A DNA stretch of 64,000 bases from Symbiobacterium thermophilum IAM 14863 (GTDB taxonomy: Bacteria; Bacillota; Sulfobacillia; Symbiobacteriales; Symbiobacteriaceae), in the NCBI RefSeq assembly GCF_000009905.1, contig NC_006177.1, positions 2,480,001-2,544,000 of the forward strand, given 5' to 3'. The number at the start of each line of letters is the position of its first letter. The stretch's first letter is position 1. Below the pieces are notes generated by a model. It worked only from the letters and a program-made list of their open reading frames with translations, searched no databases and had not been told where the DNA came from. This document shows positions 42,577 to 50,899 of this stretch, piece by piece. The translations under genes were made by a program, and so were the position numbers.

Positions 42577-43956
42577 TCAGTCGTTGCCCCCGTCCATGCC
42601 TGCGGGAGCGCCGGCCAGCCTCTTCTCCCAGATCTCGTCGGCCAGTTCGCCCCAGGCCGCCGCGTAGCCCGCCAGCTTCTCGGCGAACTCGTCCACCGTC
42701 TCGTTGTCGCTCTTCTGCGTGTAGTACGCCCCCGACTCCTTGACCATGTCGCGGAGCACATACGGATGGTCGATGATCGGGCACGGTCGGCGCAGGTTCC
42801 CGGAGAAGGGCTGCCGCTTCTGGTAGGCCTTGAACAGCGGGTTCTGCAGGGCCTCCGCGACCGAGACCTCGTGGATGTTGCAGGTGGCGTAGTGGGCGAA
42901 GGCGCACGGCTCCACGTCGCCGGCGGAGTTGATGTGGAAGTACTTGCGCCCGCCGGCGATGCAGCCGACGGCCGCCTCGCCGTCGTTCCAGAAGTCCACC
43001 AGGAAGATCGGCTTGGTGCGGCGGAACGCGGTGATGCGGTCGAACATGTACGCCCGCTGCTCCGGGGTCGCCATGAGCTCCAGGTCCACGTCCCGACCGA
43101 TGGGGATGTAGGTGAAGAACCAGCCGAAGGCGGCCCCCTTCTCCACCATCCTGTCGATGAACGCCTCGCTGCCCAGCTCCTCGGTGTTCTTGCGGGTGTA
43201 GGTGGCCGAGAAGCCGTAGATGACCCCCGCCTCCCGCAGGATGTCCATGGCGTCCATCACCTTCTGGAAGACGCCCTTGCCCCGCCGGGCATCGGTGGAC
43301 GCCTCCAGCCCCTCCAGGCTGAGGGCGAAAACCATGTTGCCCCGCTCCGCCGCCTCCCGGGCGAACTCCCGGGTGATCAGCGTGCCGTTGGAGTAGATGT
43401 GGAACATCTTGTCCGGATGGCGCCTGGCCAGCTCCAGCAGGTCATTCTGGCGGACCATGGGCTCGCCGCCCGAGATGACGTAGAAATGAATGCCCAGCTC
43501 TCCGCCCTCCCGGCAGATGCGGTCCATGGTCTCGAGGCTGAGCTCGGGCCGCAGCTCGTAGTCGCCCGCCCAGCAGCCGATGCAGCGCAGGTTGCACTTG
43601 GCGGTGGGATCCATCAGGACGGCCCACGGCACCTTGACGCCCAGCCGCTTCTCCGCCTCCCGCTGCTTGGGGATGCCGACCAGGCTGGCGTTGATGAAGA
43701 AGTTGACCGCCGTGCGCTTGCGCACGTTGGGGTGCGTCTCGGTGAGCATCCGCATGCCCAGCTGGTGCCAGTTGCTGCTCTCGTCGTCGAGGTAGGTCTT
43801 CACCTTGGCGGCGATCTCGCGATGGCTCTCCAGGGGAGCGTTGTGGACCACCCAGTCGACCAGACGCGGAAGGTTCTCCTCCGGGTTGCGCATGACCATC
43901 CCGATCAGGTATTCCAACACCTGGCGGCCCAGATAGGTCTCAGCGAGATTCATCAA
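42577..43956 (-). CDS. Radical SAM protein with SPASM-like C-terminus
   Basis: 459 residues. The [4Fe-4S] radical SAM motif is C121-NLR-C125-IG-C128, followed by the GGEP motif in VISGGEPMVRQ. An N-terminal helical extension of about 105 residues precedes it. The C-terminal region has further cysteines (GCIAGGRKYFHINSAGDVEPCAFAHYATC and RRPCPIIDHP), as in SPASM/twitch auxiliary-cluster proteins. The GCxxGGxxxFHINxxGDVEPC pattern is shared with peptide- or heme-modifying enzymes. The substrate is unknown and no precursor peptide gene is evident nearby. The TetR regulator upstream is 51 bp away and probably in the same operon. Confidence 0.85.
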   Translation of the reverse strand: MMNLAETYLGRQVLEYLIGMVMRNPEENLPRLVDWVVHNAPLESHREIAAKVKTYLDDESSNWHQLGMRMLTETHPNVRKRTAVNFFINASLVGIPKQREAEKRLGVKVPWAVLMDPTAKCNLRCIGCWAGDYELRPELSLETMDRICREGGELGIHFYVISGGEPMVRQNDLLELARRHPDKMFHIYSNGTLITREFAREAAERGNMVFALSLEGLEASTDARRGKGVFQKVMDAMDILREAGVIYGFSATYTRKNTEELGSEAFIDRMVEKGAAFGWFFTYIPIGRDVDLELMATPEQRAYMFDRITAFRRTKPIFLVDFWNDGEAAVGCIAGGRKYFHINSAGDVEPCAFAHYATCNIHEVSVAEALQNPLFKAYQKRQPFSGNLRRPCPIIDHPYVLRDMVKESGAYYTQKSDNETVDEFAEKLAGYAAAWGELADEIWEKRLAGAPAGMDGGND

Positions 43957-44007
43957 CCTTCCCTCCTTCGGATGCTGCGGTGCGCCAACTGCCCCCTGCG
44001 GGGCCGA

Positions 44008-44826
44008 TCACGCCAACTCCGCCTGGAACGCAGCCTCCTCCCGGGCAACCAGCTCCTCCAGGTGCCTCAGCACGTCCTCCGCCGCTTCCGCCTCCTCCCG
44101 GGGCGTCGCCTGTCCGTCCAGGTGCAGCGCCGCCACCACGGTGTCCGCCATGAGGCCGGCGACCTGCTCGTCGCTCATCTCCGCCTGGTCGGGTACCCAG
44201 GAGACCATGAGGAAGAACCCGAGAAAGATCGCGCTCACCAGGAACGCCTGGGCCTGGGGTGTGAGGTCGCGCCGCATCAGGTTGGACCGGCCGAGGAAGT
44301 CCAACAGCAGGTGGAACAGCTCCTTCTGCTCGGGGTGATCGCGCTGCTCGCGCCGGAGCAGGTTGCCGACCACCTCCACGTCGCGGGTGAAGACCGCCCG
44401 CACCAGCGGGCGCTCGAGCAGCCCCAGCGCCGCCTGCTTGAAGAGGGCGTGCACCGTGAGCGGCTGCTTCTGGGCCCGCATGCGGTCGAGGAAGCTGCGC
44501 GTGAGCAGGATCTGCTCCCGGCGCAGAACCGCGCCGAACAGCTCCTCGCGCGTGTTCCAGTGCAGGTAGAGCGTCCCCTTGGCCACCCCGGCCTCCCGCG
44601 CCACATCGTCCATGGTGGTCTTGCTGTAACCGTACCGCTCCACCAGCGACGCGGCCGCGTCGAGGATGCGCAGGGCCCGCTCCGTCCGCCGGGACTGCCG
44701 GCCCCGTCTTTCGATCCGGCCGGCAGCTCCTCCGCCTGCCACGTCGCCTGCGGTGCGCGCATCACCTGCCCTTCCCGCACTCCCCACCCGGCCTTCGTTG
44801 CGCTCGCCTCTCCCCCTGAGCACCAT
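44008..44826 (-). CDS. TetR family transcriptional regulator
   Basis: 272 residues. The TetR HTH is at about residues 50-95 (ILDAAASLVERYGYSKTTMDDVAREAGVAKGTLYLHWNTREELF), followed by an all-helical ligand domain. The first 40 residues are Gly/Arg/Ala-rich and unlikely to be conserved; a start nearer RTERALRIL is possible, but no clear ribosome site identifies it. It is transcribed with the radical SAM gene and probably controls both through the palindrome at 44860-44871. Confidence 0.85.
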   Translation of the reverse strand: MVLRGRGERNEGRVGSAGRAGDARTAGDVAGGGAAGRIERRGRQSRRTERALRILDAAASLVERYGYSKTTMDDVAREAGVAKGTLYLHWNTREELFGAVLRREQILLTRSFLDRMRAQKQPLTVHALFKQAALGLLERPLVRAVFTRDVEVVGNLLRREQRDHPEQKELFHLLLDFLGRSNLMRRDLTPQAQAFLVSAIFLGFFLMVSWVPDQAEMSDEQVAGLMADTVVAALHLDGQATPREEAEAAEDVLRHLEELVAREEAAFQAELA

Positions 44827-44859
44827 CCCCTGCCGACCCCCGTTTCAGGAGTTTGACCA

Positions 44860-44871
44860 GATATGCATATC
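44860..44871. promoter_or_regulatory. Candidate TetR operator upstream of the TetR/radical SAM operon
   Basis: GATATGCATATC is a perfect 12-bp palindrome, flanked by ACCA on the left and CAGT on the right, giving an imperfect 20-bp dyad. It lies 34 bp before the TetR start, in a locally AT-rich stretch likely to contain the promoter. Confidence 0.55.
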
Positions 44872-44978
44872 CAGTCATAGATTCACCATTAGCGTACCCC
44901 ATGGGTCCCCGCCGCACAAGAAGCCCAATAGGCCTCTTCTGCCCACGCCCCGCTGCACTTTCGGGGTACGCCGAAAGC

Positions 44979-45020
44979 GCAAGACCCAGCCCGTTCGGTC
45001 ACGAACAGGCTGGGTCTTGC
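44979..45020 (-). terminator. Terminator after the sugar operon (rpiB end)
   Basis: A 19-bp stem with one G-T mismatch (44979-44997 with 45002-45020; arms start GCAAGACCCAGCC) closes with a GTCA loop, 28 bp beyond the RpiB stop. A second short stem, CTTTCGG/CCGAAAG, follows it. Confidence 0.75.
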
Positions 45021-45047
45021 TGCGTTTCCGTGCCGGGGGTGCGGCGT

Positions 45048-45512
45048 TCAGCACCCCTCCGGCCCGCACTCCTCCCGGCGCTCGATGTCGGCGATCATGT
45101 CGACCCGGCGCTGGTGGCGGCCCCCTTCGAACGAGGCGTTCAGCCACTCGTCGACAATCATCTTGGCCAGGTCCACGCCCACCACCCGGGCGCCGAAGGC
45201 CAGGATGTTGGTGTTGTTGTGCTGCTTCGACAGGCGGGCCGTGTACGGCTCGCTGCACACCACGGCCCGGATGCCCCTGACCTTATTCGCAGCCAGCGAG
45301 ATGCCCACCCCGGTGCCGCAGATGAGAATCCCGCAGTCGACCTCCCCTGCGGCCACCGCGCGGGCCACCCTTTCCCCGTAGATCGGATAGTCCGTCCGTT
45401 CGGTGCTGTCCGTGCCGAAGTTGACCACCTCGTGGCCCAGGCTTTCCAGGTGGGCCGCGATGGCCCGCTTCATCTCCGTACCCACGTGATCATTGCCGAT
45501 GGCAATCCTCAT
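45048..45512 (-). CDS. rpiB: Ribose/allose 6-phosphate isomerase (RpiB)
   Basis: This 154-residue protein of the RpiB/LacAB family starts MRIAIGNDHVGTEMKRAI (substrate-binding Asp8 and His9) and has the catalytic cysteine in ILICGTGVGISLAANK. RpiB interconverts ribose 5-phosphate and ribulose 5-phosphate and often also isomerises allose 6-phosphate to allulose 6-phosphate. With the epimerase and ROK kinase upstream, the allose route is likely. The ATG at 45512 has GGAGGAG about 10 bases upstream. Last gene of the operon. Confidence 0.92.
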   Translation of the reverse strand: MRIAIGNDHVGTEMKRAIAAHLESLGHEVVNFGTDSTERTDYPIYGERVARAVAAGEVDCGILICGTGVGISLAANKVRGIRAVVCSEPYTARLSKQHNNTNILAFGARVVGVDLAKMIVDEWLNASFEGGRHQRRVDMIADIERREECGPEGC

Positions 45513-45547
45513 CCGCTTCCCGCTCCTCCGTCTTGGCTCGTCCAGCG

Positions 45548-46216
45548 TCAACGCCGGCAGTCGCCGCTCCGGCTGCGCAGTTCCGCGATCACCTCGCCGT
45601 AGGGCTTGCCCCTGCCGAAGAGTCCCTTGGTCCCGAGCACGAACCCGTCCACGCCGCGCGGGGCCAGACGCTCGACCACGGCTGCCGTGCACGCACCGTC
45701 GATCACGATGCGGTAACCGTAGCGCTCCTTCAACTCCGCCAGGCGGTCGACCTTCTCGTCAACGAACGACAGGTATGGCTGCCCGGCGAACCCGGGATTC
45801 ACGGTCATGACCAGGACGTACTGGGCCAGATGGAGCAGCGGCTCGATGGCCTCCACCGGCGTCCCGGGGTTGATCGCGATCCCCGGGGCGGCGCCGGCGT
45901 CGGCGATCTTCAGCAAGGTCCGCGCCGGATGGTAGTCCGCCTCCGGATGGGTGTAGATGACCTTGATGCCCAGTTTCGCGAACTTCTCCACGTAGTTCCC
46001 CGGGTCCTCGATCATCAGGTGGACGTCCGCCGGCTTGGTGGCGTGGGCGGCAATGAACTCGATGTCCTGCAGCCCCATGCCAAAGTTCGGCACGAACCGA
46101 CCATCCATCACATCCAGGTGAAACATGTCGATCCCGGCGGCCTCCAGTTCGGCCACCTCATGGGCGAGGTTGCCGAAATGGGCGCACATCATCGACGGGC
46201 ACAGCAACACCGACAA
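45548..46216 (-). CDS. Ribulose-phosphate 3-epimerase family (AlsE-like allulose-6-phosphate epimerase)
   Basis: This 222-residue TIM-barrel protein begins SVLLCPSMMCAHFGNLAHEV and has the metal-binding FHLDVMDGRFVPNFG, VHLMIEDP and VNPGFAGQPY blocks, plus the aspartate of VIDGACTAA. RPE members epimerise ketose phosphates at C3. In this operon the AlsE activity (allulose 6-phosphate to fructose 6-phosphate) is more likely than the pentose one. The start is TTG at 46216 with AAAGGAG 9 bases upstream; the longer open frame has no homology. CPSMMCAHFG in place of the usual SPSILSADF resembles AlsE. Confidence 0.85.
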   Translation of the reverse strand: MSVLLCPSMMCAHFGNLAHEVAELEAAGIDMFHLDVMDGRFVPNFGMGLQDIEFIAAHATKPADVHLMIEDPGNYVEKFAKLGIKVIYTHPEADYHPARTLLKIADAGAAPGIAINPGTPVEAIEPLLHLAQYVLVMTVNPGFAGQPYLSFVDEKVDRLAELKERYGYRIVIDGACTAAVVERLAPRGVDGFVLGTKGLFGRGKPYGEVIAELRSRSGDCRR

Positions 46217-46233
46217 GGCAGTTGTCTCCTTTC

Positions 46234-47154
46234 TCAGAGGTAACTCGGGTTCTGAAGTCGCTTGTAGGCGTAGATCCCCGCACCGATCACGCCGCTCTCC
46301 TGGTTGGGCGCCGCGTAGATGATGCGGAAGTCGAGTCCCGGGTAGGGTTTGCGCGCGTGCCGGTAGATGGCGGCTTCCAACTCGGCCCGGGGAAACCCTT
46401 CCATGTGCAGGATTCCGCCGCCCAGGATGATGCAGTCCGGATCGAAGATGTTGATCTCCGTGGCGATGGGCAGCGAGAGGTCCTCGACGAACTGCCGCAG
46501 CGCCGGATGGGACGCATGCCGGATGAACAGCTCCTCCAGCGGAACGTCCGGGAACTGCTCCTGTTGGATCCGTTCCAGCCGCAGGCCCGACGCGATGATC
46601 TCGGCGCACCCCGGGTTTCCGCATCCACAGCGGTCCTGCAGCCGGAACAGCGGCACGTGGCCCAGTTCAGCGGCCATGCCGTGCCTGCCCGTGAGCAGCC
46701 TGCCGTCCAGGAAGACGGCGTTCCCGAAACCGGTCCCCACATAAAAACCGAGCACGATGGGCAGCCCTTCGAGGTCGTGCGCCAGGAGGTCGTGCAGCAT
46801 CAGGAAGTTCACGTCCCGGTTGACGAACACGGGCACGCCTAGCGCCTGCTCCATCAGGTCGGCGACCGGCAGGTCATTCAACCCCGGAATGTTGGGGGTG
46901 GACATCACGACCCGCCTGGTCCGGTCCACCGTGGAGGGGAAGCCGACGGCGACGGCGGCCGGCAGCCGGTCGCCAAGGTGAGCGGCGATGTATGCGGACA
47001 CGGTGTCGATCAGCCGCTGCACGGGACGGTCGCCCTGGAGAATCTCCCTCGTCTTCCGAATCTCGAACTGCGATACTTGGTAGTTCCGGTCCACGAGCCC
47101 CAACCGCAGGTGAGTGCCACCCAGGTCGATGCCCAGGACGACGTCGTCGTACAA
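46234..47154 (-). CDS. ROK family sugar kinase (AlsK-like)
   Basis: 306 residues. VVLGIDLGGTHLRLG is the ATP phosphate-binding loop. The ROK zinc motif is CGCGNPGCAE, preceded by AAELGHVPLF. The catalytic aspartate lies in PVFVNRDVNFLML, where NRDVN takes the place of the usual NDAN. It phosphorylates an imported hexose, by context allose. The start is TTG at 47154, with GGAGGT 7 bases upstream; the GTG at 47199 would add 15 residues overlapping the permease gene end. Confidence 0.87.
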   Translation of the reverse strand: MYDDVVLGIDLGGTHLRLGLVDRNYQVSQFEIRKTREILQGDRPVQRLIDTVSAYIAAHLGDRLPAAVAVGFPSTVDRTRRVVMSTPNIPGLNDLPVADLMEQALGVPVFVNRDVNFLMLHDLLAHDLEGLPIVLGFYVGTGFGNAVFLDGRLLTGRHGMAAELGHVPLFRLQDRCGCGNPGCAEIIASGLRLERIQQEQFPDVPLEELFIRHASHPALRQFVEDLSLPIATEINIFDPDCIILGGGILHMEGFPRAELEAAIYRHARKPYPGLDFRIIYAAPNQESGVIGAGIYAYKRLQNPSYL

Positions 47155-47191
47155 GTCGATGACCTCCTCGTCGTGCGGGCCGGCCGCACGC

Positions 47192-48172
47192 TTATCCACG
47201 CTTGCGGCTCGCGCCGAAGAAGCGGTCCAGGGTGACGGCGACGATGATCAGGGCGCCCATGGCGATCTGCTGGTAGTAGGAGGAGACGCCCACCATGTTC
47301 AGGCCGTTGTTGATGACGCCGATGATCAGACCGCCGACCACCACCTTCGGCACGACGCCGACGCCGCCGAAGAAGCTGGTCCCGCCGATGATGGCAGCCG
47401 CGATGGCGAAGGTCTCATAGCCCGTGCCGGCGTTGGGCTCGGCCGCCCCGAGACGGGCGATGTTGACCATCCCCGCGAGGCCGGCGCAGATGCCGGCGAT
47501 GGTGAAGGCCAGCAGGGTGTGCCGCTTCACATTGATGCCGGCAAACCAGGCCGACTGAGCGTTGCCGCCGATGGCGTACAGGTTGCGCCCGGCCTGGGTC
47601 TTTTTCGTGAAGAATGTCAGCACCAGGGCGGTGATCAGTGCGATGAGGATCGGGGTCGGCACCACGCCGAACAGCTTGCCGCCCATCGCCTTGGTGAACG
47701 TGACCGGAACCCCCGATACGGCTCTGGCGGAGGAGACGGTCAGCGTGAGCCCCCGCAGGATGGCCTGGGTGCCGAGGGTGATGATGAAGGGGGGAAGGCC
47801 GGTGGCGTTGATCAGCCCGCCGTTGAGGGCGCCGATCAGCCCGCCCAGCAGGATGGCGCCCAGGACCACGGCCAGGAAGGGGTGCACGCCCGCAACCAGC
47901 AGCTTGGCGGTCACCACGCCGGTCAGGGCCATGGTCGAGCTGACCGACAGGTCGATGCCGGCCAGCAGGATGGCGAAGAACTCGCCGCAGGCCAGGAGGA
48001 TGGTGATCGCGCTCTGCTCCACGATCTTGATCAGATTGCTGCCCCCGAGGAAGGCCACGGGCTCCAGAGCGCCAAACACGAGGATCATGAGGATGAGAAT
48101 CAGGACAGTGCTGTACTTGTCCCATACATCGCTGAACGAAAGACGCTTCTTCACCGCGATGTCCTTGGCCAA
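47192..48172 (-). CDS. Ribose/allose-type ABC transporter permease
   Basis: This 326-residue permease of the RbsC/AlsC family has about ten helices. CGEFFAILLAGIDLSVSSTMAL, GTQAILRGLTL, GRNLYAIGGNAQSAWFAGINV and GGTSFFGGVGVVPKVVVGGLIIGVINNGLNMVGVSSYYQ are diagnostic. The TTG at 48172 begins one base after the ATPase stop and has GGAGGG 7 bases upstream, better than the GTG at 48187. It imports the sugar with the upstream ATPase and binding protein. Confidence 0.92.
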   Translation of the reverse strand: MAKDIAVKKRLSFSDVWDKYSTVLILILMILVFGALEPVAFLGGSNLIKIVEQSAITILLACGEFFAILLAGIDLSVSSTMALTGVVTAKLLVAGVHPFLAVVLGAILLGGLIGALNGGLINATGLPPFIITLGTQAILRGLTLTVSSARAVSGVPVTFTKAMGGKLFGVVPTPILIALITALVLTFFTKKTQAGRNLYAIGGNAQSAWFAGINVKRHTLLAFTIAGICAGLAGMVNIARLGAAEPNAGTGYETFAIAAAIIGGTSFFGGVGVVPKVVVGGLIIGVINNGLNMVGVSSYYQQIAMGALIIVAVTLDRFFGASRKRG

Positions 48173-48173
48173 T

Positions 48174-49709
48174 TCAGTTCCCTCCACTCGCTCCGGCGCC
48201 GACGGTGGCCGCCTTCACAATCTTTTCCTCGGTCGCTTCCGCGGCCGTGAACTCCGCGCTGATCCGGCCCTCGCTCATGACGATAATGCGGTCGCACACC
48301 GACAAGAGTTCCGGCAGCTCCGACGAGACGACGATGACCCCGATGCCGCTTTCGGCCAGCGACCGCATCAGCTTGTAGATCTCCGCCTTGGTGCCCACGT
48401 CAATGCCCCGGGTGGGCTCGTCGAAGATCAAGACTTTCACGCCCGCCGCCAGCCACTTGCCGAGGATCACCTTCTGCTGGTTGCCGCCCGAGAGCTCGGT
48501 GATGTTCTGCTCCAGCGAGGCGCACTTGATCTGCATGTCGGCCCGCGCCTTCTCGGCCGTCTTCTGCTCGTCCCGCTCGTTCACGAGCCCCCACAGGCCG
48601 CCCCAGCGGGCGAGCTTCAGCTGCCGGGCGATGGCCACGTTCCGCCGGATGCTGAAATTCGGGAAGAAGCCCGTCTCGCGGCGGTTTTCGGTGACCAGAC
48701 CGATGCCTTTCTTCAAGGCGTCGTAGGGCGAGCGGATCTCCATTCGTTCGCCGTGCAGCCAGATCTCGCCCGAGCGGATGGGGTCGGTGCCGTAGATGGC
48801 GCACATGGTCTCACTCCGTCCGGCGCCGACCAGCCCTGCGAATCCCAGCACCTCGCCCTCCCGGAGGGCGAAGGAGACGTCCTGCACGCGCCCGTCCCGG
48901 CGGGTCAGGTTCCGGACCTCGAAGATGACCTTTCCGGTCCGGTGGACGTCGGTGTTGGCCTGGTACTTGTCCTTCAGCTCCCGGCCCACCATCATCGTCA
49001 CCAGGCCGTCCATGGTGACGTCCTGCACGTCCCGCGTCCCCACGTAGGTCCCGTCCTTCAGGACGGTGATCCGGTCGCCGATGGCGAGGATCTCCTTCAG
49101 CTTGTGGGAGATGTAGACGATGCCCTTTCCCTCGCCCTTCAGCCGGCGGATGATCGCAAAGAGCTTCTCCACCTCGGCGTCGGTCAGCGACGAGGTCGGC
49201 TCGTCCATGATGATGACCCTGGCGTTGAACGCCACAGCCTTGGCGATCTCCACCATCTGCTTCTCCGAGATGCTCAGATCCCCGACGAGCGTCTCCGGCG
49301 ACCGGCGCAGGTCCAGGATGTCCAGCAGCTCCTGGGTCCGCTGCCGCATGAACGCGTAGTCGACGACCGGGACGCCCATCACCTTCCGCACCGGCAGGCG
49401 GCCGACGAAGATGTTCTCCTCGATGCTGAGCTCGTTGATCACGCTCAGTTCCTGATAGATGATGCTGATGCCCAGCTTGGCCGAGAGCGCCGGGGTGAGC
49501 CGCGGGTACGCGCGGCCATCGACGGTGATGGTCCCGCTGGTGGGTTCGTAAGCGCCGCTCAGGATCTTCATGAGCGTCGACTTGCCGGCGCCGTTTTCCC
49601 CCAGCAGCACGTGCACCTCGCCGGGACGGATGTCGAAGGTGATGTCGCTGAGGGCCCTGACCCCCGGAAACGTCTTGGTGATGTGATCCATCCGAACGAG
49701 CGGTTCCAT
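48174..49709 (-). CDS. Sugar ABC transporter ATP-binding protein, two ABC domains (AlsA/RbsA-like)
   Basis: 511 residues with two ABC cassettes. The first has Walker A GENGAGKST, signature-region LSISEKQMVEIAKA and Walker B VIIMDEPTSSLTDAE. The second has a degenerate Walker A (GLVGAGRSET) but an intact signature LSGGNQQKVILGKWLA and LIFDEPTRGIDVG. This asymmetry is normal for RbsA-type proteins. The ATG at 49709 follows AAGGGGTG; the frame upstream is unrelated. It drives the permease encoded downstream. Confidence 0.93.
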   Translation of the reverse strand: MEPLVRMDHITKTFPGVRALSDITFDIRPGEVHVLLGENGAGKSTLMKILSGAYEPTSGTITVDGRAYPRLTPALSAKLGISIIYQELSVINELSIEENIFVGRLPVRKVMGVPVVDYAFMRQRTQELLDILDLRRSPETLVGDLSISEKQMVEIAKAVAFNARVIIMDEPTSSLTDAEVEKLFAIIRRLKGEGKGIVYISHKLKEILAIGDRITVLKDGTYVGTRDVQDVTMDGLVTMMVGRELKDKYQANTDVHRTGKVIFEVRNLTRRDGRVQDVSFALREGEVLGFAGLVGAGRSETMCAIYGTDPIRSGEIWLHGERMEIRSPYDALKKGIGLVTENRRETGFFPNFSIRRNVAIARQLKLARWGGLWGLVNERDEQKTAEKARADMQIKCASLEQNITELSGGNQQKVILGKWLAAGVKVLIFDEPTRGIDVGTKAEIYKLMRSLAESGIGVIVVSSELPELLSVCDRIIVMSEGRISAEFTAAEATEEKIVKAATVGAGASGGN

Positions 49710-49785
49710 GGCGCACCCCTTCCCTCCCGCATCGTGATCGGCACCCGGCGGCAGCGCCGCCGGGTGCCGACCCGGGTCAGCCACC

Positions 49786-50778
49786 CTAGTTGGCGTCCTT
49801 GGTGATCAGGATCGCGTCGACCGATTCCATCGCAGGCGCCGCGTTGGGGTCAATCGCCTTGCCCGCCTTGACGGCCTCGATCATGAGCTGCACGCCTCGG
49901 CGGCCGATCTGCGCGGGATCCTGGGCCACGGTCGCAGCGAGCTCGCCGGCCTTCACCGAAGCCACCGCGTCCTCGTTGCCGTCGGTGCCGACCACCACGA
50001 TGTCCTTGCCGGCGTTCTTCACCGCCTCCAGGGCGCCCATGGCCATGGTGTCGTTGCAGGCGTAAATGCCCTTCAGGTCGGGATACTTGGCGATGTAGTT
50101 GGTGGCCAGGTCATAGGCCTTGGTGCGGTCCCAGTCCGCCGGCTGGCTCTCGACCAGTTCGACCCCCGCCTTCAGGAAGGCTTCGGTGGCGCCGGCCTTG
50201 CGATCCTCGCCCGAGGCCGCGCCGGCCTTGCCCTCGATGATGGCCACCTGGCCGGAACCGCCGATCCGGTCGATGATGTACTGCGCGCCCGTCCGCCCGA
50301 CGGCCTTGTTATCGGTGGACACGAAGGCCTGGACGGCGCCGCCGAGCCCCTTCAGGCTCTCCAGATTGAGCTTCTCATCGATGTTGATGACGTAGATGCC
50401 CTTCTTCGAAGCCTCGGCCACGGCCGGCACCAGGTTGTCCGCAGAGATGGGCGCCACGCCGATCGCCTTGTAGCCCTTGTTGATGGCGTTCTCGAGCAGG
50501 GTGACCTGCCCTTCCACGTCATCCTCCGAGTTGGCGGCGTAGATATCGACCTTGATGCCCTGCTTCTCGGCTTCCTCGAGGATGCCGTCGCGCATGCTCT
50601 GCCAGAACGGGCTGGAGAGCACCTTGAGAACGACGGCGTACTCGGCCTTCGTTTCGGTCTGCTGGCCGGGGGTCGACGAGCCGGGAGTCTGCGTCTGGGA
50701 GCTTCCACAGCCGGATACGGTGACAGCCAGCGCAGCGGTCAGCAACACGGAGGCAGCGATCCTGGACACTTTGGTCAC
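49786..50778 (-). CDS. Sugar ABC transporter substrate-binding lipoprotein (RbsB/AlsB-like)
   Basis: 330 residues. A lipoprotein signal peptide (VTKVSRIAASVLLTAALAVTVSGCGSS) with lipobox VSGC is followed by a Ser/Thr/Gln linker and a periplasmic-binding-protein type 1 domain. Segments include SSPFWQSMRDGILEEAEKQGIKVD, INIDEKLNLESLKGLGG and IYACNDTMAMGALEAVKNAG, close to allose/ribose binding proteins. The GTG at 50778 has GGAGGAGG 8 bases upstream. It is the first structural gene after the twin operators. Confidence 0.92.
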   Translation of the reverse strand: MTKVSRIAASVLLTAALAVTVSGCGSSQTQTPGSSTPGQQTETKAEYAVVLKVLSSPFWQSMRDGILEEAEKQGIKVDIYAANSEDDVEGQVTLLENAINKGYKAIGVAPISADNLVPAVAEASKKGIYVINIDEKLNLESLKGLGGAVQAFVSTDNKAVGRTGAQYIIDRIGGSGQVAIIEGKAGAASGEDRKAGATEAFLKAGVELVESQPADWDRTKAYDLATNYIAKYPDLKGIYACNDTMAMGALEAVKNAGKDIVVVGTDGNEDAVASVKAGELAATVAQDPAQIGRRGVQLMIEAVKAGKAIDPNAAPAMESVDAILITKDAN

Positions 50779-50849
50779 GGTGGTTTCCTCCTCCATCTGT
50801 GTGTATTCAAAACCCTTGCCGAGGCACGGGCTCTGAATCAGGCAGAAGC

Positions 50850-50882
50850 GTAAACGTTTACTCTTCGATGGTAAACGTTTAC
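50850..50882. promoter_or_regulatory. Twin LacI-family operators before the sugar operon
   Basis: GTAAACGTTTAC occurs twice, at 50850-50861 and 50871-50882, both perfect 12-bp palindromes with the central CG typical of LacI-family operators. Their centres are exactly 21 bp apart, two helical turns, so two dimers could bind the same DNA face. They lie between the regulator gene and the binding-protein gene. CcpA-type cre sites look similar and could be read by the same sequence. Confidence 0.8.
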
Positions 50883-50899
50883 TCACGCAAAAAGAAAGG

